A stretch of DNA of 12,042 bases from Bacteroidales bacterium UBA2198 (GTDB taxonomy: Bacteria > Bacteroidota > Bacteroidia > Bacteroidales > VadinHA17): assembly GCA_002328625.1 (NCBI GenBank), contig DCVC01000071.1, positions 1 through 12,042 of the forward strand, given 5' to 3'. The notes beneath the pieces are model-generated. The model did not search any database, was not told the DNA's origin, and saw nothing but the letters and a program-made list of their open reading frames with translations. Below, in pieces: positions 1-6,968 of this stretch; positions within the stretch are counted from its first letter, which is position 1, and each line of letters opens with the position of its first letter. The translations under genes and the position numbers were made by a program.

Positions 1-674
1 ATGTTGCAGGACAGGTTATCAGGGGCCAATATACGGCATCACGTATACGGGGAGAATGTATTGCCGGCTACCGGTATGAGAAAGGAGTCAACCTGCGCTC
101 AAGGACCGAGACCTATGTGGCCATGAAATTTTATATTAATAACTGGCGCTGGGGTGGAGTTCCGTTCTATGTCCGTACAGGCAAAAGATTACCCACAAGG
201 GTCAGCGAGGTAGTAATTCATTTTAAACCCACACCACACCATCTGTTTCAACGAGTAGCGGGGAGATTATCAGTTAATCAGCTTATCCTGCGCATCCAGC
301 CTGATGAAGGGATACTGCTTAAATTTGATATGAAAGAGCCTGGAGCCGGATTCAATGTAAAAAATGTGGCAATGGATTTCCATTATAAGGATCTGGCAGA
401 TACAAGAATACCATCGGCATATGAAAGACTTATTTATGATGTAATGGTAGGTGATTCAACTCTTTTCTCACGAGATGATGAGGTTGTGACAGCATGGAAG
501 TTTATTGAACCTGTTCAAAAAGCATGGGCAAATAATCCTTTAATTAAGATATATGGCTATCCGGCAGGTACCTGGGGGCCTGAAGTGTCGAATGACCTGA
601 TTGAAGGAGATGGTTTTACATGGAGATATCCCTGTAAAAATATGGCAGATGAGGAAGTGTATTGTGAGTTGTGA
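1..674 (+). CDS. zwf: Glucose-6-phosphate dehydrogenase, C-terminal part (5' end outside window)
   Basis: This enzyme oxidises glucose 6-phosphate to 6-phosphogluconolactone with NAD(P)+, the first step of the oxidative pentose phosphate pathway, in the cytosol. The open frame enters from the left edge (first whole codon at position 3) and gives 223 residues before TGA, somewhat under half of the usual ~500-residue protein. The visible part is the C-terminal alpha/beta domain. It includes VRGQY-like IRGQY, GYRYEKGV, SRTETYVAMKF, and the family block NWRWGGVPFYVRTGKRLP at about residues 47-64 of this fragment. The tail YPAGTWGP...DGFTWR is typical of the family's end. The N-terminal Rossmann fold and catalytic His lie outside the window. 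pgl, the next enzyme of the pathway, follows on the same strand. The ATG or GTG codons near 117-123 are internal, because the homology continues upstream of them in frame. Confidence 0.96.
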   Translation, partial: VAGQVIRGQYTASRIRGECIAGYRYEKGVNLRSRTETYVAMKFYINNWRWGGVPFYVRTGKRLPTRVSEVVIHFKPTPHHLFQRVAGRLSVNQLILRIQPDEGILLKFDMKEPGAGFNVKNVAMDFHYKDLADTRIPSAYERLIYDVMVGDSTLFSRDDEVVTAWKFIEPVQKAWANNPLIKIYGYPAGTWGPEVSNDLIEGDGFTWRYPCKNMADEEVYCEL

Positions 675-846
675 GAAAGTTGAAGGTGTTAAGGCGTCAA
701 GTCATAATAGTGCAACGGCAATAATATAAAAAGGCTAAGGTGTTGAAAGAGTTAGCGGGTTGATTTTAAAAATCCTCTCCTTGGAGAGTTTGTCCCGCAA
801 CAGCGGGGGGAAAGATTGGATTAATATCCGTAAAGAGTTTAAAACA
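675..846. repeat. zwf-pgl spacer with two hairpins, possibly a dispersed palindromic repeat
   Basis: The 172-base gap between zwf and pgl contains CTCTCC-TT-GGAGAG (775-788) and, six bases later, CCCGC-AACA-GCGGG (794-807). Both are perfect inverted repeats, and neither is followed by a T-run, so they are poor intrinsic terminators. Upstream of them are imperfectly repeated AAGGTGTT and AAGGCT-like words (about 685-750). Compact, GC-richer palindromes in an AT-rich spacer resemble the dispersed intergenic repeats common in Bacteroidota genomes. That identity is inferred, since only one copy is visible here. They may instead be RNA-processing or stability elements between the two cistrons. Confidence 0.45.
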
Positions 847-1575
847 ATGAATGAAATAATTAAGATTTTTCCTACCCCATTTGCATTGGCAGAAGCCTTG
901 GCCTTTGAACTTGTTAATCTGGTAAAAAAGGTGGAAAAGAGAGAATTTCCCTTCACATTTGCACTTTCGGGAGGAAGCACGCCGCGACTCTTGTTTTCTG
1001 TCCTGGGTGATCATTTTGCAAGTTCAGTTAAATGGGATAACACACATATTTTCTGGACTGATGAAAGATGTGTCCCTCCTGATAATACTGAAAGTAATTA
1101 CAGAACAGCATGGAAAGGATTTATTGAGAGAATTAATATTCCTGAAAAAAATATTCACAGAATCAGAGGTGAGGATGATGCTGTAAAGGAGTCTATGCGT
1201 TATTCCGAGGAAATAGCAAAGTTCACCCGTCAGAGAAACGGCCTTCCTGTTTTTGATTTTATTATGCTGGGATTGGGAGAGGACGGTCATACGGCATCAA
1301 TATTTCCCGGAAATAAGACACTCTTCCATTCTCATAGAATTTGTGAAGTCACAATTCATCCGGTTACAGACCTGAAAAGGATAACCCTTACCGGAAGTGT
1401 TATTAATAATGCGGAATTAATAACTTTTCTTGTTACCGGCAAGAAAAAAGCTGAGATTATTGGAGAGATTCTTGGAGAAAAAGAATCAGCAAAAAGGTTC
1501 CCTGCTTCTCATATTGCACCTGCAGATGGTAAATTACTCTGGTACCTCGACAGGGATGCAGCAACAAATATCTAA
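847..1575 (+). CDS. pgl: 6-phosphogluconolactonase
   Basis: It hydrolyses 6-phosphogluconolactone to 6-phosphogluconate, the second step of the oxidative pentose phosphate pathway, in the cytosol. The product is 242 residues, normal for the DevB/SOL-type family. Seen motifs are LSGGSTPR (about 40-47, phosphate binding), FWTDERCVPPDNTESNY (about 69-85) and GLGEDGHTASIFPG (about 142-155), which carries the conserved Asp/His region; all are hallmarks of this family. I chose the ATG at 847 because the recognisable homology (IKIFPTPFALAEALA) starts right after it. The frame stays open back to a TTG at 760, but that extension consists of spacer palindrome sequence. No strong Shine-Dalgarno is present, which is normal for Bacteroidota. 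The gene follows zwf on the same strand and may be cotranscribed with it. Confidence 0.96.
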   Translation: MNEIIKIFPTPFALAEALAFELVNLVKKVEKREFPFTFALSGGSTPRLLFSVLGDHFASSVKWDNTHIFWTDERCVPPDNTESNYRTAWKGFIERINIPEKNIHRIRGEDDAVKESMRYSEEIAKFTRQRNGLPVFDFIMLGLGEDGHTASIFPGNKTLFHSHRICEVTIHPVTDLKRITLTGSVINNAELITFLVTGKKKAEIIGEILGEKESAKRFPASHIAPADGKLLWYLDRDAATNI

Positions 1576-1614
1576 CAACTAGGATTAGTTATTTACGTTT
1601 TGGTTGTTTTTTTC

Positions 1615-1622
1615 TATATTTG
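1615..1622 (+). promoter_or_regulatory. Candidate Bacteroidota -7 element for the lysine-rich small gene
   Basis: TATATTTG is an exact match to the Bacteroidota sigma-ABfr -7 consensus TAnnTTTG. It lies 27 bases before the ATG at 1650, which would give a leader of about 20 bases. No convincing TTTG sits at the expected -33 distance; TTTG at 1599-1602 is too close. The call therefore rests on the -7 match and its position in the gap after pgl. Confidence 0.4.
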
Positions 1623-1649
1623 AATTTCTGTAATCAAATACTACTTGTT

Positions 1650-1763
1650 ATGTCACACGAAAAATCAAAGGAACAGCCGAAGAACAAGAAACAGCCAACA
1701 AAAAGTCTGAAAGAAAAGCGCGCCGCTAAAAAGGCTAAGAAAGAAGAAAAGAAAAAGGCATAA
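1650..1763 (+). CDS. Lysine-rich 37-residue small protein, function unknown
   Basis: The frame ATG 1650 to TAA 1761-1763 encodes 37 residues, of which 15 are Lys, 1 Arg and 5 Glu. It has no hydrophobic segment and no Cys. The C-terminal half (SLKEKRAAKKAKKEEKKK) would be a strongly basic helix and could bind nucleic acid or ribosomes; that is inference from composition only. I do not recognise a named family, although short Lys-rich proteins with a SLKEKRAAKKAK-like stretch seem familiar from Bacteroidota. Support for a real gene is the exact TAnnTTTG element 27 bases upstream, a clean start and stop filling the space between pgl and the terminator, and absence of overlap with another gene. 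It converges on the cold-shock gene. A low-complexity A-rich sequence could produce such a frame by chance, so confidence is moderate. Confidence 0.6.
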   Translation: MSHEKSKEQPKNKKQPTKSLKEKRAAKKAKKEEKKKA

Positions 1764-1777
1764 CGGCGAATGAAATA

Positions 1778-1804
1778 AAAAAAGGCCGTCTGATTTCGAC
1801 GGCC
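1778..1804 (-). terminator. Rho-independent terminator of the cold-shock gene
   Basis: A perfect 7-bp stem, GGCCGTC (1784-1790) with GACGGCC (1798-1804), closes a 7-base loop. Read on the minus strand it is followed immediately by a run of seven T's and then ATTTC, the classic intrinsic terminator form, 28 bases past the cold-shock stop codon. On the plus strand the hairpin is followed by ATGATAATAAAT with no T-run, so it should stop transcripts of the convergent lysine-rich gene only weakly, if at all. Confidence 0.85.
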
Positions 1805-1832
1805 ATGATAATAAATCTTGTGTATAGTTAAA

Positions 1833-2024
1833 CTAAGCAAGTTTGACATTTACAGCGTTTATCCCTTTTCTTCCTTCGGCTAACTCGAATGTGACTTCGT
1901 CATCATCTTTTACCTGATCTACCAATCCTGATGCATGTACAAAATATTCATTATCTGAATCTGCATCTTTAATAAATCCAAATCCTTTTGATACGTTAAA
2001 AAATTTTACTGTTCCTTTGTTCAT
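1833..2024 (-). CDS. Cold-shock domain protein (CspA family)
   Basis: A single-domain cold-shock protein of 63 residues that binds single-stranded RNA/DNA and likely acts as an RNA chaperone in the cytosol. It begins MNKGTVKFFN and carries RNP1 as KGFGFI (13-18) and RNP2 as YFVHAS (27-32), where many homologues have DIFVHxS. The end, KGINAVNVKLA, matches the usual GPQAxNV ending in position but is the short Bacteroidota form. The start is fixed by the conserved N-terminus. The leader is short: from the -7 element at 2052-2059 to the ATG leaves only some 20 transcribed bases. It therefore lacks the long structured 5' UTR that makes E. coli cspA cold-inducible, so cold induction cannot be assumed. 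A strong terminator follows. Confidence 0.95.
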   Translation of the reverse strand: MNKGTVKFFNVSKGFGFIKDADSDNEYFVHASGLVDQVKDDDEVTFELAEGRKGINAVNVKLA

Positions 2025-2051
2025 TTTGCTATATTTAAAAAATTAAGGCCA

Positions 2052-2059
2052 CAAAGTTA
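2052..2059 (-). promoter_or_regulatory. Candidate -7 promoter element of the cold-shock gene
   Basis: On the minus strand this reads TAACTTTG, an exact match to TAnnTTTG. It ends 27 bases before the ATG, a spacing close to that of the candidate element before the lysine-rich gene. No clear TTTG is visible at -33. The surrounding sequence is very AT-rich. Confidence 0.5.
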
Positions 2060-2127
2060 CATATATTTATTGTAATTATCTAATAAATTACCGGGAACTT
2101 GTTTTTTTATCAGCATTGATCACAGAT

Positions 2128-2139
2128 CCGAGCTATCGG
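2128..2139. repeat. Small palindrome in the divergent csp / M14 spacer
   Basis: CCGA-GCTA-TCGG forms a 4-bp stem with a 4-base loop, a GC-rich island in the AT-rich spacer between the divergently transcribed cold-shock and carboxypeptidase genes. It has no T-run on either side. It looks like a degraded copy of the CCGATAGCTATCGG-type palindromes seen scattered between Bacteroidota genes; that resemblance is from memory and not tested here. Confidence 0.25.
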
Positions 2140-2241
2140 GGAGTGTTAACAACTACTTCTTTTCGCAGATTTAATGATCATGATAATAATTACATTAATA
2201 AAATCAGTTATAATTGTCTCTTTAAATCAATTGATCTTTTG

Positions 2242-3873
2242 ATGAACAGATTACTCCTATCATTTCTCGTCTTAAATATTTTAATTCCAACACTTAACAG
2301 CCAGGTTCAGCTTCTAACTGTCGCTGAAAAATCTGATTATAAGTCAACTGCAGATTACCAGGATGTTATTTCCTTTATTGAGCAGCTAAAAAAATCATCT
2401 CCATATATCAGAGTTGAGAGCATCGCCCGTTCAGTTGAAGGGCGGACGGTTCCGTTGCTTATAATCGGGAAGCCTATGCCAATGTCCCCTTCCGATCTGG
2501 TCAATGACAACAGGATTGTAATTTATATCCAGGCGAACATTCATGCTGGTGAAGTTGAAGGAAAGGAAGCAACATTGATGTTTGCAAGGGACCTTCTGAA
2601 AGAAAAAGACCCGGCACTTCTTAAAAATGTGGTCCTGCTTATCTGTCCGTTGTTGAATCCGGATGGAAACGAAAAGATAACTCCTGCAAACAGGCCTTAT
2701 CAGAATGGTCCTGTAAATGGTGTCGGGGTAAGACACAATGGACAATTCCTTGATCTGAACCGCGACGCTATGAAAGCTGAAACTCCTGAGGTCAGAGGCG
2801 TCATAACAAATGTATTTAATCGCTGGGATCCTTCGGTTTTAATGGATTGTCATACAACAAACGGATCATATCATGTTGAACCAGTTACCTTTACATGGAT
2901 GGCCAATCCCAATGGAGACCGGTCGTTAATAGATTATATGCGCGATAAAATGATGCCGGAAATGCAAAGGACACTATATAATAAATATAAAATTGAGAAC
3001 TGCTTTTATGGGGAGTTCTCAGATATGTTGGTTCCTGAAAAGGGTTGGTATCTCGATGCTTCAGAACCAAGGTATATGACAAATTACTTCGGACTCAGAA
3101 ACAGGCTTGGCATCCTGAATGAAAACTATGTATATGCCGACTATAAATCGCGGGTCATGGGATGTTACTATTTAATTCATTCCCTTATGGATTATGCTTC
3201 AGCTAATAAAGCAGAGATAAAGGACATGATAAGAAGGGCTGACATTAGAACTATTTCCCGTGGAATGAATCAATCAATACTTGATTCATTTGCAATAGAG
3301 TATATCGTTAAGCCTGCTCCCCAACCGGTTACCGTAAAGACATTTGAGGCTGATCTCATAACCGATGCAAACGGAAGGAGAAGGTATCAGAAAAGCGACA
3401 GGCAAAAAACTGTGACGATCCCTTACTTTATTGATTTTTGTCCGACAAAAAGTGTTAAGTTTCCTTTTGCATATATCCTTAAAGTAAATGATCCTCTGAT
3501 AACAGATCTGTTTAAGATTCATGGGATTAAAGCAGAGAAGCTTGTCTTGCCGTTGAAAGCAGAGGTAGAACGGTTTGAGATAAGTGAACTTAAAGGAGCA
3601 TCGAGGTTAAACCAGGGTCATTATACAAATACAATAGAAGGCCGTTTTATTAAGGACACTTTAGACTTTCCGGCAGGGACTATTGTTATCAGGAGTGCTC
3701 AGCCACTCGCAAATGTTGCGGCATACCTTCTTGAACCACAGTCAAATGACGGTATGGTTATATGGAATTTCCTCGACCGGTACCTGGTTCCGCAATGGGG
3801 TATGGGGTATTATCCATATCCTGCTTACAGGATGATGAACCGGGTTGATATGAGCACTTCTCCATTATGGTAA
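2242..3873 (+). CDS. Exported M14-family zinc carboxypeptidase
   Basis: A 543-residue predicted secreted metallopeptidase. It opens with MNRLLLSFLVLNILIPTLNS, a Sec-type signal peptide. The M14 fold follows: SIARSVEGRTVPLLIIG, then the zinc motif HAGE (His101 and Glu104), the segment LLNPDGNEK, DLNRDAMKAETPE (substrate-carboxylate Arg region), DCHTTNG with the third zinc ligand His204, and RNRLGILNENY, where Glu294 sits where the catalytic Glu is expected. The remaining ~230 residues are probably an accessory beta-rich domain with no motif I can name. It probably trims peptides in the periplasm or outside the cell; the specificity is not readable. I chose the ATG at 2242 because it starts the signal peptide; the frame is open back to a TTG at 2116, but that adds 42 non-homologous-looking residues. 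speA follows after 53 bases on the same strand. Confidence 0.9.
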   Translation: MNRLLLSFLVLNILIPTLNSQVQLLTVAEKSDYKSTADYQDVISFIEQLKKSSPYIRVESIARSVEGRTVPLLIIGKPMPMSPSDLVNDNRIVIYIQANIHAGEVEGKEATLMFARDLLKEKDPALLKNVVLLICPLLNPDGNEKITPANRPYQNGPVNGVGVRHNGQFLDLNRDAMKAETPEVRGVITNVFNRWDPSVLMDCHTTNGSYHVEPVTFTWMANPNGDRSLIDYMRDKMMPEMQRTLYNKYKIENCFYGEFSDMLVPEKGWYLDASEPRYMTNYFGLRNRLGILNENYVYADYKSRVMGCYYLIHSLMDYASANKAEIKDMIRRADIRTISRGMNQSILDSFAIEYIVKPAPQPVTVKTFEADLITDANGRRRYQKSDRQKTVTIPYFIDFCPTKSVKFPFAYILKVNDPLITDLFKIHGIKAEKLVLPLKAEVERFEISELKGASRLNQGHYTNTIEGRFIKDTLDFPAGTIVIRSAQPLANVAAYLLEPQSNDGMVIWNFLDRYLVPQWGMGYYPYPAYRMMNRVDMSTSPLW

Positions 3874-3926
3874 TTTAATATATTTTTCTGACCTTTGGAA
3901 TCCATTATTCGGTAAAACACCTGATC

Positions 3927-5819
3927 ATGAGAAAATGGCGAATTGAAGATTCTGCGGAACTTTATAACATCAATGGCTGGGGTGTTAACTATTTCTCAAT
4001 TAATGAGAAAGGAAATGTTGAAGTTAAACCGCTCAAGAATGGTGCTGCTGTTGATCTCAAGGAACTACTTGATGAGTTGATCCTGTCGGATGTTTCAACG
4101 CCAGTTCTGATAAGATTCCCTGACATACTGGATGACAGAATCCTTACCATTTCAAAATGCTTCAAGTCAGCCTCAGAGGAGTATGGTTACAATGCACAGA
4201 ATTTTATCATTTATCCGATTAAGGTCAATCAGATGCGACCTGTTGTGGAGGAGATTGTCAGTCATGGAAAGAAATTCAACATCGGTCTTGAAGCAGGATC
4301 AAAACCAGAGCTTCATGCGGTAATTGCTATCAATACCGACCCTGAATCGCTGATTATTTGCAATGGTTATAAAGATGAAGATTATATCGAGCTGGCTCTT
4401 CTTGCTCAGAAGATGGGTAAACGAATATTCCTGGTTGTCGAAAAACTCAATGAGCTCAAGCTTATAACTTCCATTGCAAAACGTCTGAAGGTGAAACCAA
4501 ATCTTGGCATACGTATTAAGCTTGCGAGTGTTGGCAGCGGTAAATGGGAGGAATCGGGAGGTGACATAAGTAAATTCGGGCTTACTTCAAGTGAGTTGCT
4601 GGAAGCTATCGACTTCATAGAGAAGAATAAAATGAGGGATAGTATCCGTCTGATCCATTTTCATATTGGCAGCCAGGTCACTAAAATAAGAAGGATCAAA
4701 GTTGCCCTTCGCGAAGCATCACAATTCTATGTTCAGTTAAGGAAAATGGGTTTTAATGTTGAATTTGTTGATATTGGTGGCGGCCTTGGCGTTGACTATG
4801 ACGGAACAGGTTCATCGAATAGCGAAAGCAGCGTGAATTATACAATCCAGGAATACGTAAATGACTCTGTGAGTACCTTTGTTGATGCCAGCAATAAAAA
4901 CAGCATACCCCATCCCAATGTTATAACTGAATCGGGACGCTCACTTACTGCTCATCATTCCGTTCTGGTGTTTGAAGTGCTTGAAACAACCACTCTCCCT
5001 TCATGGGATGATGAGGAGATTGTCAGCGAGGAGGATCATGAGCTTGTGCGGGAACTTTTTTCCCTCTGGGATAATGTCAATCAGCCAAGGATGCTGGAGA
5101 CCTGGCATGACGCACAACAGATCCGTGAGGAAGCTCTTGACCGGTTCAGTCTTGGATTGGTTGACCTTAAGACCAGGGCACAGATTGAACGATTATTCTG
5201 GTCAATTGCCCGCGAAGTCTATCAACTTGCTTATAAAACCAAGCATGTCCCCGACGAACTGCGGCAAATATCAAGGATGCTTTCTGACAAATATTTCTGC
5301 AATTTTTCGCTTTTTCAGTCTCTCCCCGATGCCTGGGCAATCGACCAGATATTCCCTATAATGCCTATTCACAGGCTCAACGAAGAACCAGTAAGAACAG
5401 CCACCATACAGGATATGACCTGTGATTCGGATGGTAAAATAGATAATTTTATTGCTACCCGAAACTCCTCTTATCATCTGCCTGTTCACCCTCTTAAAAC
5501 AAAAGAATCCTACTATATGGGTGTTTTTCTTGTAGGAGCTTATCAGGAGATTCTGGGAGATCTTCATAATCTTTTCGGCGATACAAATGCAGTGCATGTC
5601 TCAGTTGATGAGGACGGTTATAAGATTGACCAGGTGATCGACGGTGAAACAGTCGCCGAGGTACTTGATTATGTACAATACAATCCAAAAAAAATGGTTC
5701 GTACAGTGGAAACATGGGTAACAACCTCTGTGAAGAGTGGCATAATTACGCTCGAAGAGGGTAAGGAGTTTCTGTCAAATTACCGTTCTGGCTTATATGG
5801 ATATACGTATCTGGAATAA
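3927..5819 (+). CDS. speA: Biosynthetic arginine decarboxylase, PLP-dependent
   Basis: It converts arginine to agmatine and CO2, the entry to putrescine and spermidine synthesis through agmatine. The protein is 630 residues, close to the ~630-660 of the SpeA family (fold III, alanine-racemase-like PLP enzymes). Seen motifs are YPIKVNQ with the PLP-binding Lys99, GLEAGSKPEL, IHFHIGSQV, FVDIGGGLGVDYDG (phosphate-binding glycine loop), TESGRS, and TCDSDGKID, which carries the active-site Cys-Asp pair contributed across the dimer. The long central insertion typical of SpeA, absent in shorter ornithine or diaminopimelate decarboxylases, is present (about 360-460). ATG 3927 gives the expected MRKWRIEDSAELYNINGWG start. 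No agmatinase or agmatine deiminase gene is in the window. A one-mismatch -7 (GACCTTTG, 3890-3897) may give it its own promoter. Confidence 0.97.
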   Translation: MRKWRIEDSAELYNINGWGVNYFSINEKGNVEVKPLKNGAAVDLKELLDELILSDVSTPVLIRFPDILDDRILTISKCFKSASEEYGYNAQNFIIYPIKVNQMRPVVEEIVSHGKKFNIGLEAGSKPELHAVIAINTDPESLIICNGYKDEDYIELALLAQKMGKRIFLVVEKLNELKLITSIAKRLKVKPNLGIRIKLASVGSGKWEESGGDISKFGLTSSELLEAIDFIEKNKMRDSIRLIHFHIGSQVTKIRRIKVALREASQFYVQLRKMGFNVEFVDIGGGLGVDYDGTGSSNSESSVNYTIQEYVNDSVSTFVDASNKNSIPHPNVITESGRSLTAHHSVLVFEVLETTTLPSWDDEEIVSEEDHELVRELFSLWDNVNQPRMLETWHDAQQIREEALDRFSLGLVDLKTRAQIERLFWSIAREVYQLAYKTKHVPDELRQISRMLSDKYFCNFSLFQSLPDAWAIDQIFPIMPIHRLNEEPVRTATIQDMTCDSDGKIDNFIATRNSSYHLPVHPLKTKESYYMGVFLVGAYQEILGDLHNLFGDTNAVHVSVDEDGYKIDQVIDGETVAEVLDYVQYNPKKMVRTVETWVTTSVKSGIITLEEGKEFLSNYRSGLYGYTYLE

Positions 5820-5821
5820 TA

Positions 5822-5856
5822 GGAAAAGGGGCATTTTACAGTTTTTATCCTTTTCC
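5822..5856 (+). terminator. Hairpin after speA, possible weak terminator
   Basis: GGAAAAGG (5822-5829) pairs perfectly with CCTTTTCC (5849-5856) across a 19-base loop that contains several T's. It starts two bases after the speA stop codon. No T-run follows the stem (GTATAAATTAAAG), so as an intrinsic terminator it is atypical. It may instead protect the 3' end of the speA message. Confidence 0.4.
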
Positions 5857-5961
5857 GTATAAATTAAAGCTATTTTTAACTTCATGTTATAAAATATTTT
5901 TTATCTTAACATGCTTATTTGCTTTCACTGATAAAGAAACATTAACCTAATCTATTAAACT

Positions 5962-6624
5962 ATGAGCGAATCAACTTCTTCATTCGATTTTAATGCGTTT
6001 ATTAAGGATTCAAAAGAGACCCTTTTAAACCCGAAATCTTATTTTTCTACGATGAGAACCTCCGGAGGTATGGCTGAACCTTTAATTAAAGCCGTGATTT
6101 ATGGAGCTTTAGCAGGTATAATTGCCTTCCTGTGGGGACTATTGGGATTAGGAGCATTGGGGGCAGGCTTCTTAGGAGGAGCTATTGGAATAATGGCTCT
6201 AATATGGTATATTATCGGTGCCATCATAGGCTTATTTATTGGTGCGGTAATTCTCCTGATTATTTCCTCGATATGTAAAGGTAATTCAGATTTTGAGGCT
6301 AATGTAAGGGTTACGGCTTCGGTGATGGTCATTATGCCGATTAGTGCAATTCTCGGCTTTACCATGGGGATTAATTCAATACTGGGATCTGTTGTAATGC
6401 TGGGAGTTAATCTGTTCGCTTTATGGCTTCTTTATAATGGACTTGTTGAGGCACTTAAAGCAAAACCCGAAACTTCCAAAATTGTCATGTATGTGCTGGC
6501 TGCGTTGTTCGTACTTCTTATGATCAGTGGAATAACAGCTAAAAACAGGTTAAATAAGTATATGGGCGATTATAAGGACAAGGATCTTAAGGAAATGCTT
6601 AAAGATCTGGAAGACAATAACTAG
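5962..6624 (+). CDS. YIP1-family integral membrane protein
   Basis: A 220-residue polytopic membrane protein that looks like the YIP1 domain family. A soluble N-terminus with FIKDSKETLLNPKSYFSTM (about 13-31) leads into hydrophobic segments at about 43-62, 66-104 (long, probably two helices, Gly/Ala/Ile-rich), 117-135, 139-160 and 173-191. The tail is charged and Lys/Asp/Glu-rich (about 193-220), probably cytosolic. The NPKSYF motif before the first helix and the spacing of the segments are typical of bacterial YIP1 proteins, whose function is not established. It stands alone between speA and the LTA-synthase-like gene, with gaps of 142 and 344 bases. Assignment rests on the pattern, so the family call is likely but not certain. 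Confidence 0.8.
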   Translation: MSESTSSFDFNAFIKDSKETLLNPKSYFSTMRTSGGMAEPLIKAVIYGALAGIIAFLWGLLGLGALGAGFLGGAIGIMALIWYIIGAIIGLFIGAVILLIISSICKGNSDFEANVRVTASVMVIMPISAILGFTMGINSILGSVVMLGVNLFALWLLYNGLVEALKAKPETSKIVMYVLAALFVLLMISGITAKNRLNKYMGDYKDKDLKEMLKDLEDNN

Positions 6625-6790
6625 AACCTATTTATTTCATAATCATTGTTAGCCGGTTAATTCTGAAGATAAAGAAGAAGATTTTTCGCTTCAATTCGTT
6701 ATGCTCAGAATGACAACAAGTTATTATTGCAAGGGAGGGGGCGTGTAGGGATTTTTTCGCTACCCGGTCCCTCTTAACTCTAAACTACAC

Positions 6791-6824
6791 AAATCCCTTC
6801 CAACCCGAGTGGAGCCAGGGATTT
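6791..6824. repeat. Inverted repeat AAATCCCT / AGGGATTT
   Basis: An 8-bp perfect stem (6791-6798 with 6817-6824) encloses an 18-base loop. A further AGGGATTT at 6747-6754 could pair with the same AAATCCCT, making the two hairpins mutually exclusive. There is no T-run after 6824 (CTCAATATT), while the upstream copy is followed by T's and is T-rich itself. It could be a vestigial terminator for the YIP1 gene or a repeat remnant. Confidence 0.4.
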
Positions 6825-6889
6825 CTCAATATTAACCGGATACTATTGAAATTATAACATTACAAACATAGCTTGATGTCAGCTATTCT

Positions 6890-6897
6890 TATCTTTG
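6890..6897 (+). promoter_or_regulatory. Candidate -7 element for the LTA-synthase-like gene
   Basis: TATCTTTG matches TAnnTTTG exactly and lies 71 bases before the ATG at 6969, implying a leader of about 65 bases. The nearest upstream TTG (6873-6875) is closer than the usual -33 spacing, so support is the -7 match and intergenic position only. Confidence 0.4.
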
Positions 6898-6968
6898 TCT
6901 GTTTCAATAAAGACTTTTTTACCCGGCTGCTCTGATTAAGGCTGGCTTTGTCTTTGAAATTAATCTGT

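Larger units (their letters stand above)
6625..6968. other. 344-base gene-free region with repeat-like sequence and hairpins
   Basis: I see no coding frame worth calling here. It holds three things. At about 6674-6715 there is a segment containing TTCGTTATGCTCAGAATGACA-like sequence that resembles scattered bacterial intergenic repeats. From 6731 to 6830 there is a G/C-richer block in which AGGGATTT occurs twice (6747-6754 and 6817-6824) with one inverted copy, AAATCCCT (6791-6798), so two alternative hairpins are possible. At 6890-6897 there is a promoter-like TATCTTTG. The last third is AT-rich leader sequence of the next gene. Confidence 0.5.

Noticed and set aside
760..846. N-terminal extension of pgl from a TTG at 760
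   Set aside because: The added 29 residues are encoded by the spacer palindromes and have no family similarity; the lactonase homology begins at the ATG at 847.
1634..1849. Minus-strand frame of 71 codons rich in Phe across the lysine-rich gene
   Set aside because: It is the antisense reading of Lys codons (AAA/AAG to TTT/CTT), overlaps the terminator and the end of csp, and has no recognisable motif.
2116..2241. N-terminal extension of the M14 peptidase from a TTG at 2116
   Set aside because: It would bury the clear signal peptide 42 residues inside the protein; the ATG at 2242 puts that signal at the N-terminus.
3927..5819. Diaminopimelate or ornithine decarboxylase for the PLP enzyme
   Set aside because: Length of 630 residues, the long central insertion, YPIKVNQ and CDSDGKID are specific to biosynthetic arginine decarboxylase.
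6099..6365. Minus-strand 88-codon frame inside the YIP1 gene
   Set aside because: Its Ile/Pro/Ala-rich product is the antisense shadow of a membrane protein gene, with no promoter or start context.
6731..6775. Terminator formed by the GAGGG...CCCTC region after the YIP1 gene
   Set aside because: The pairings are short and interrupted (GTAG/CTAC with a long loop), and no T-run follows the 3' arm.
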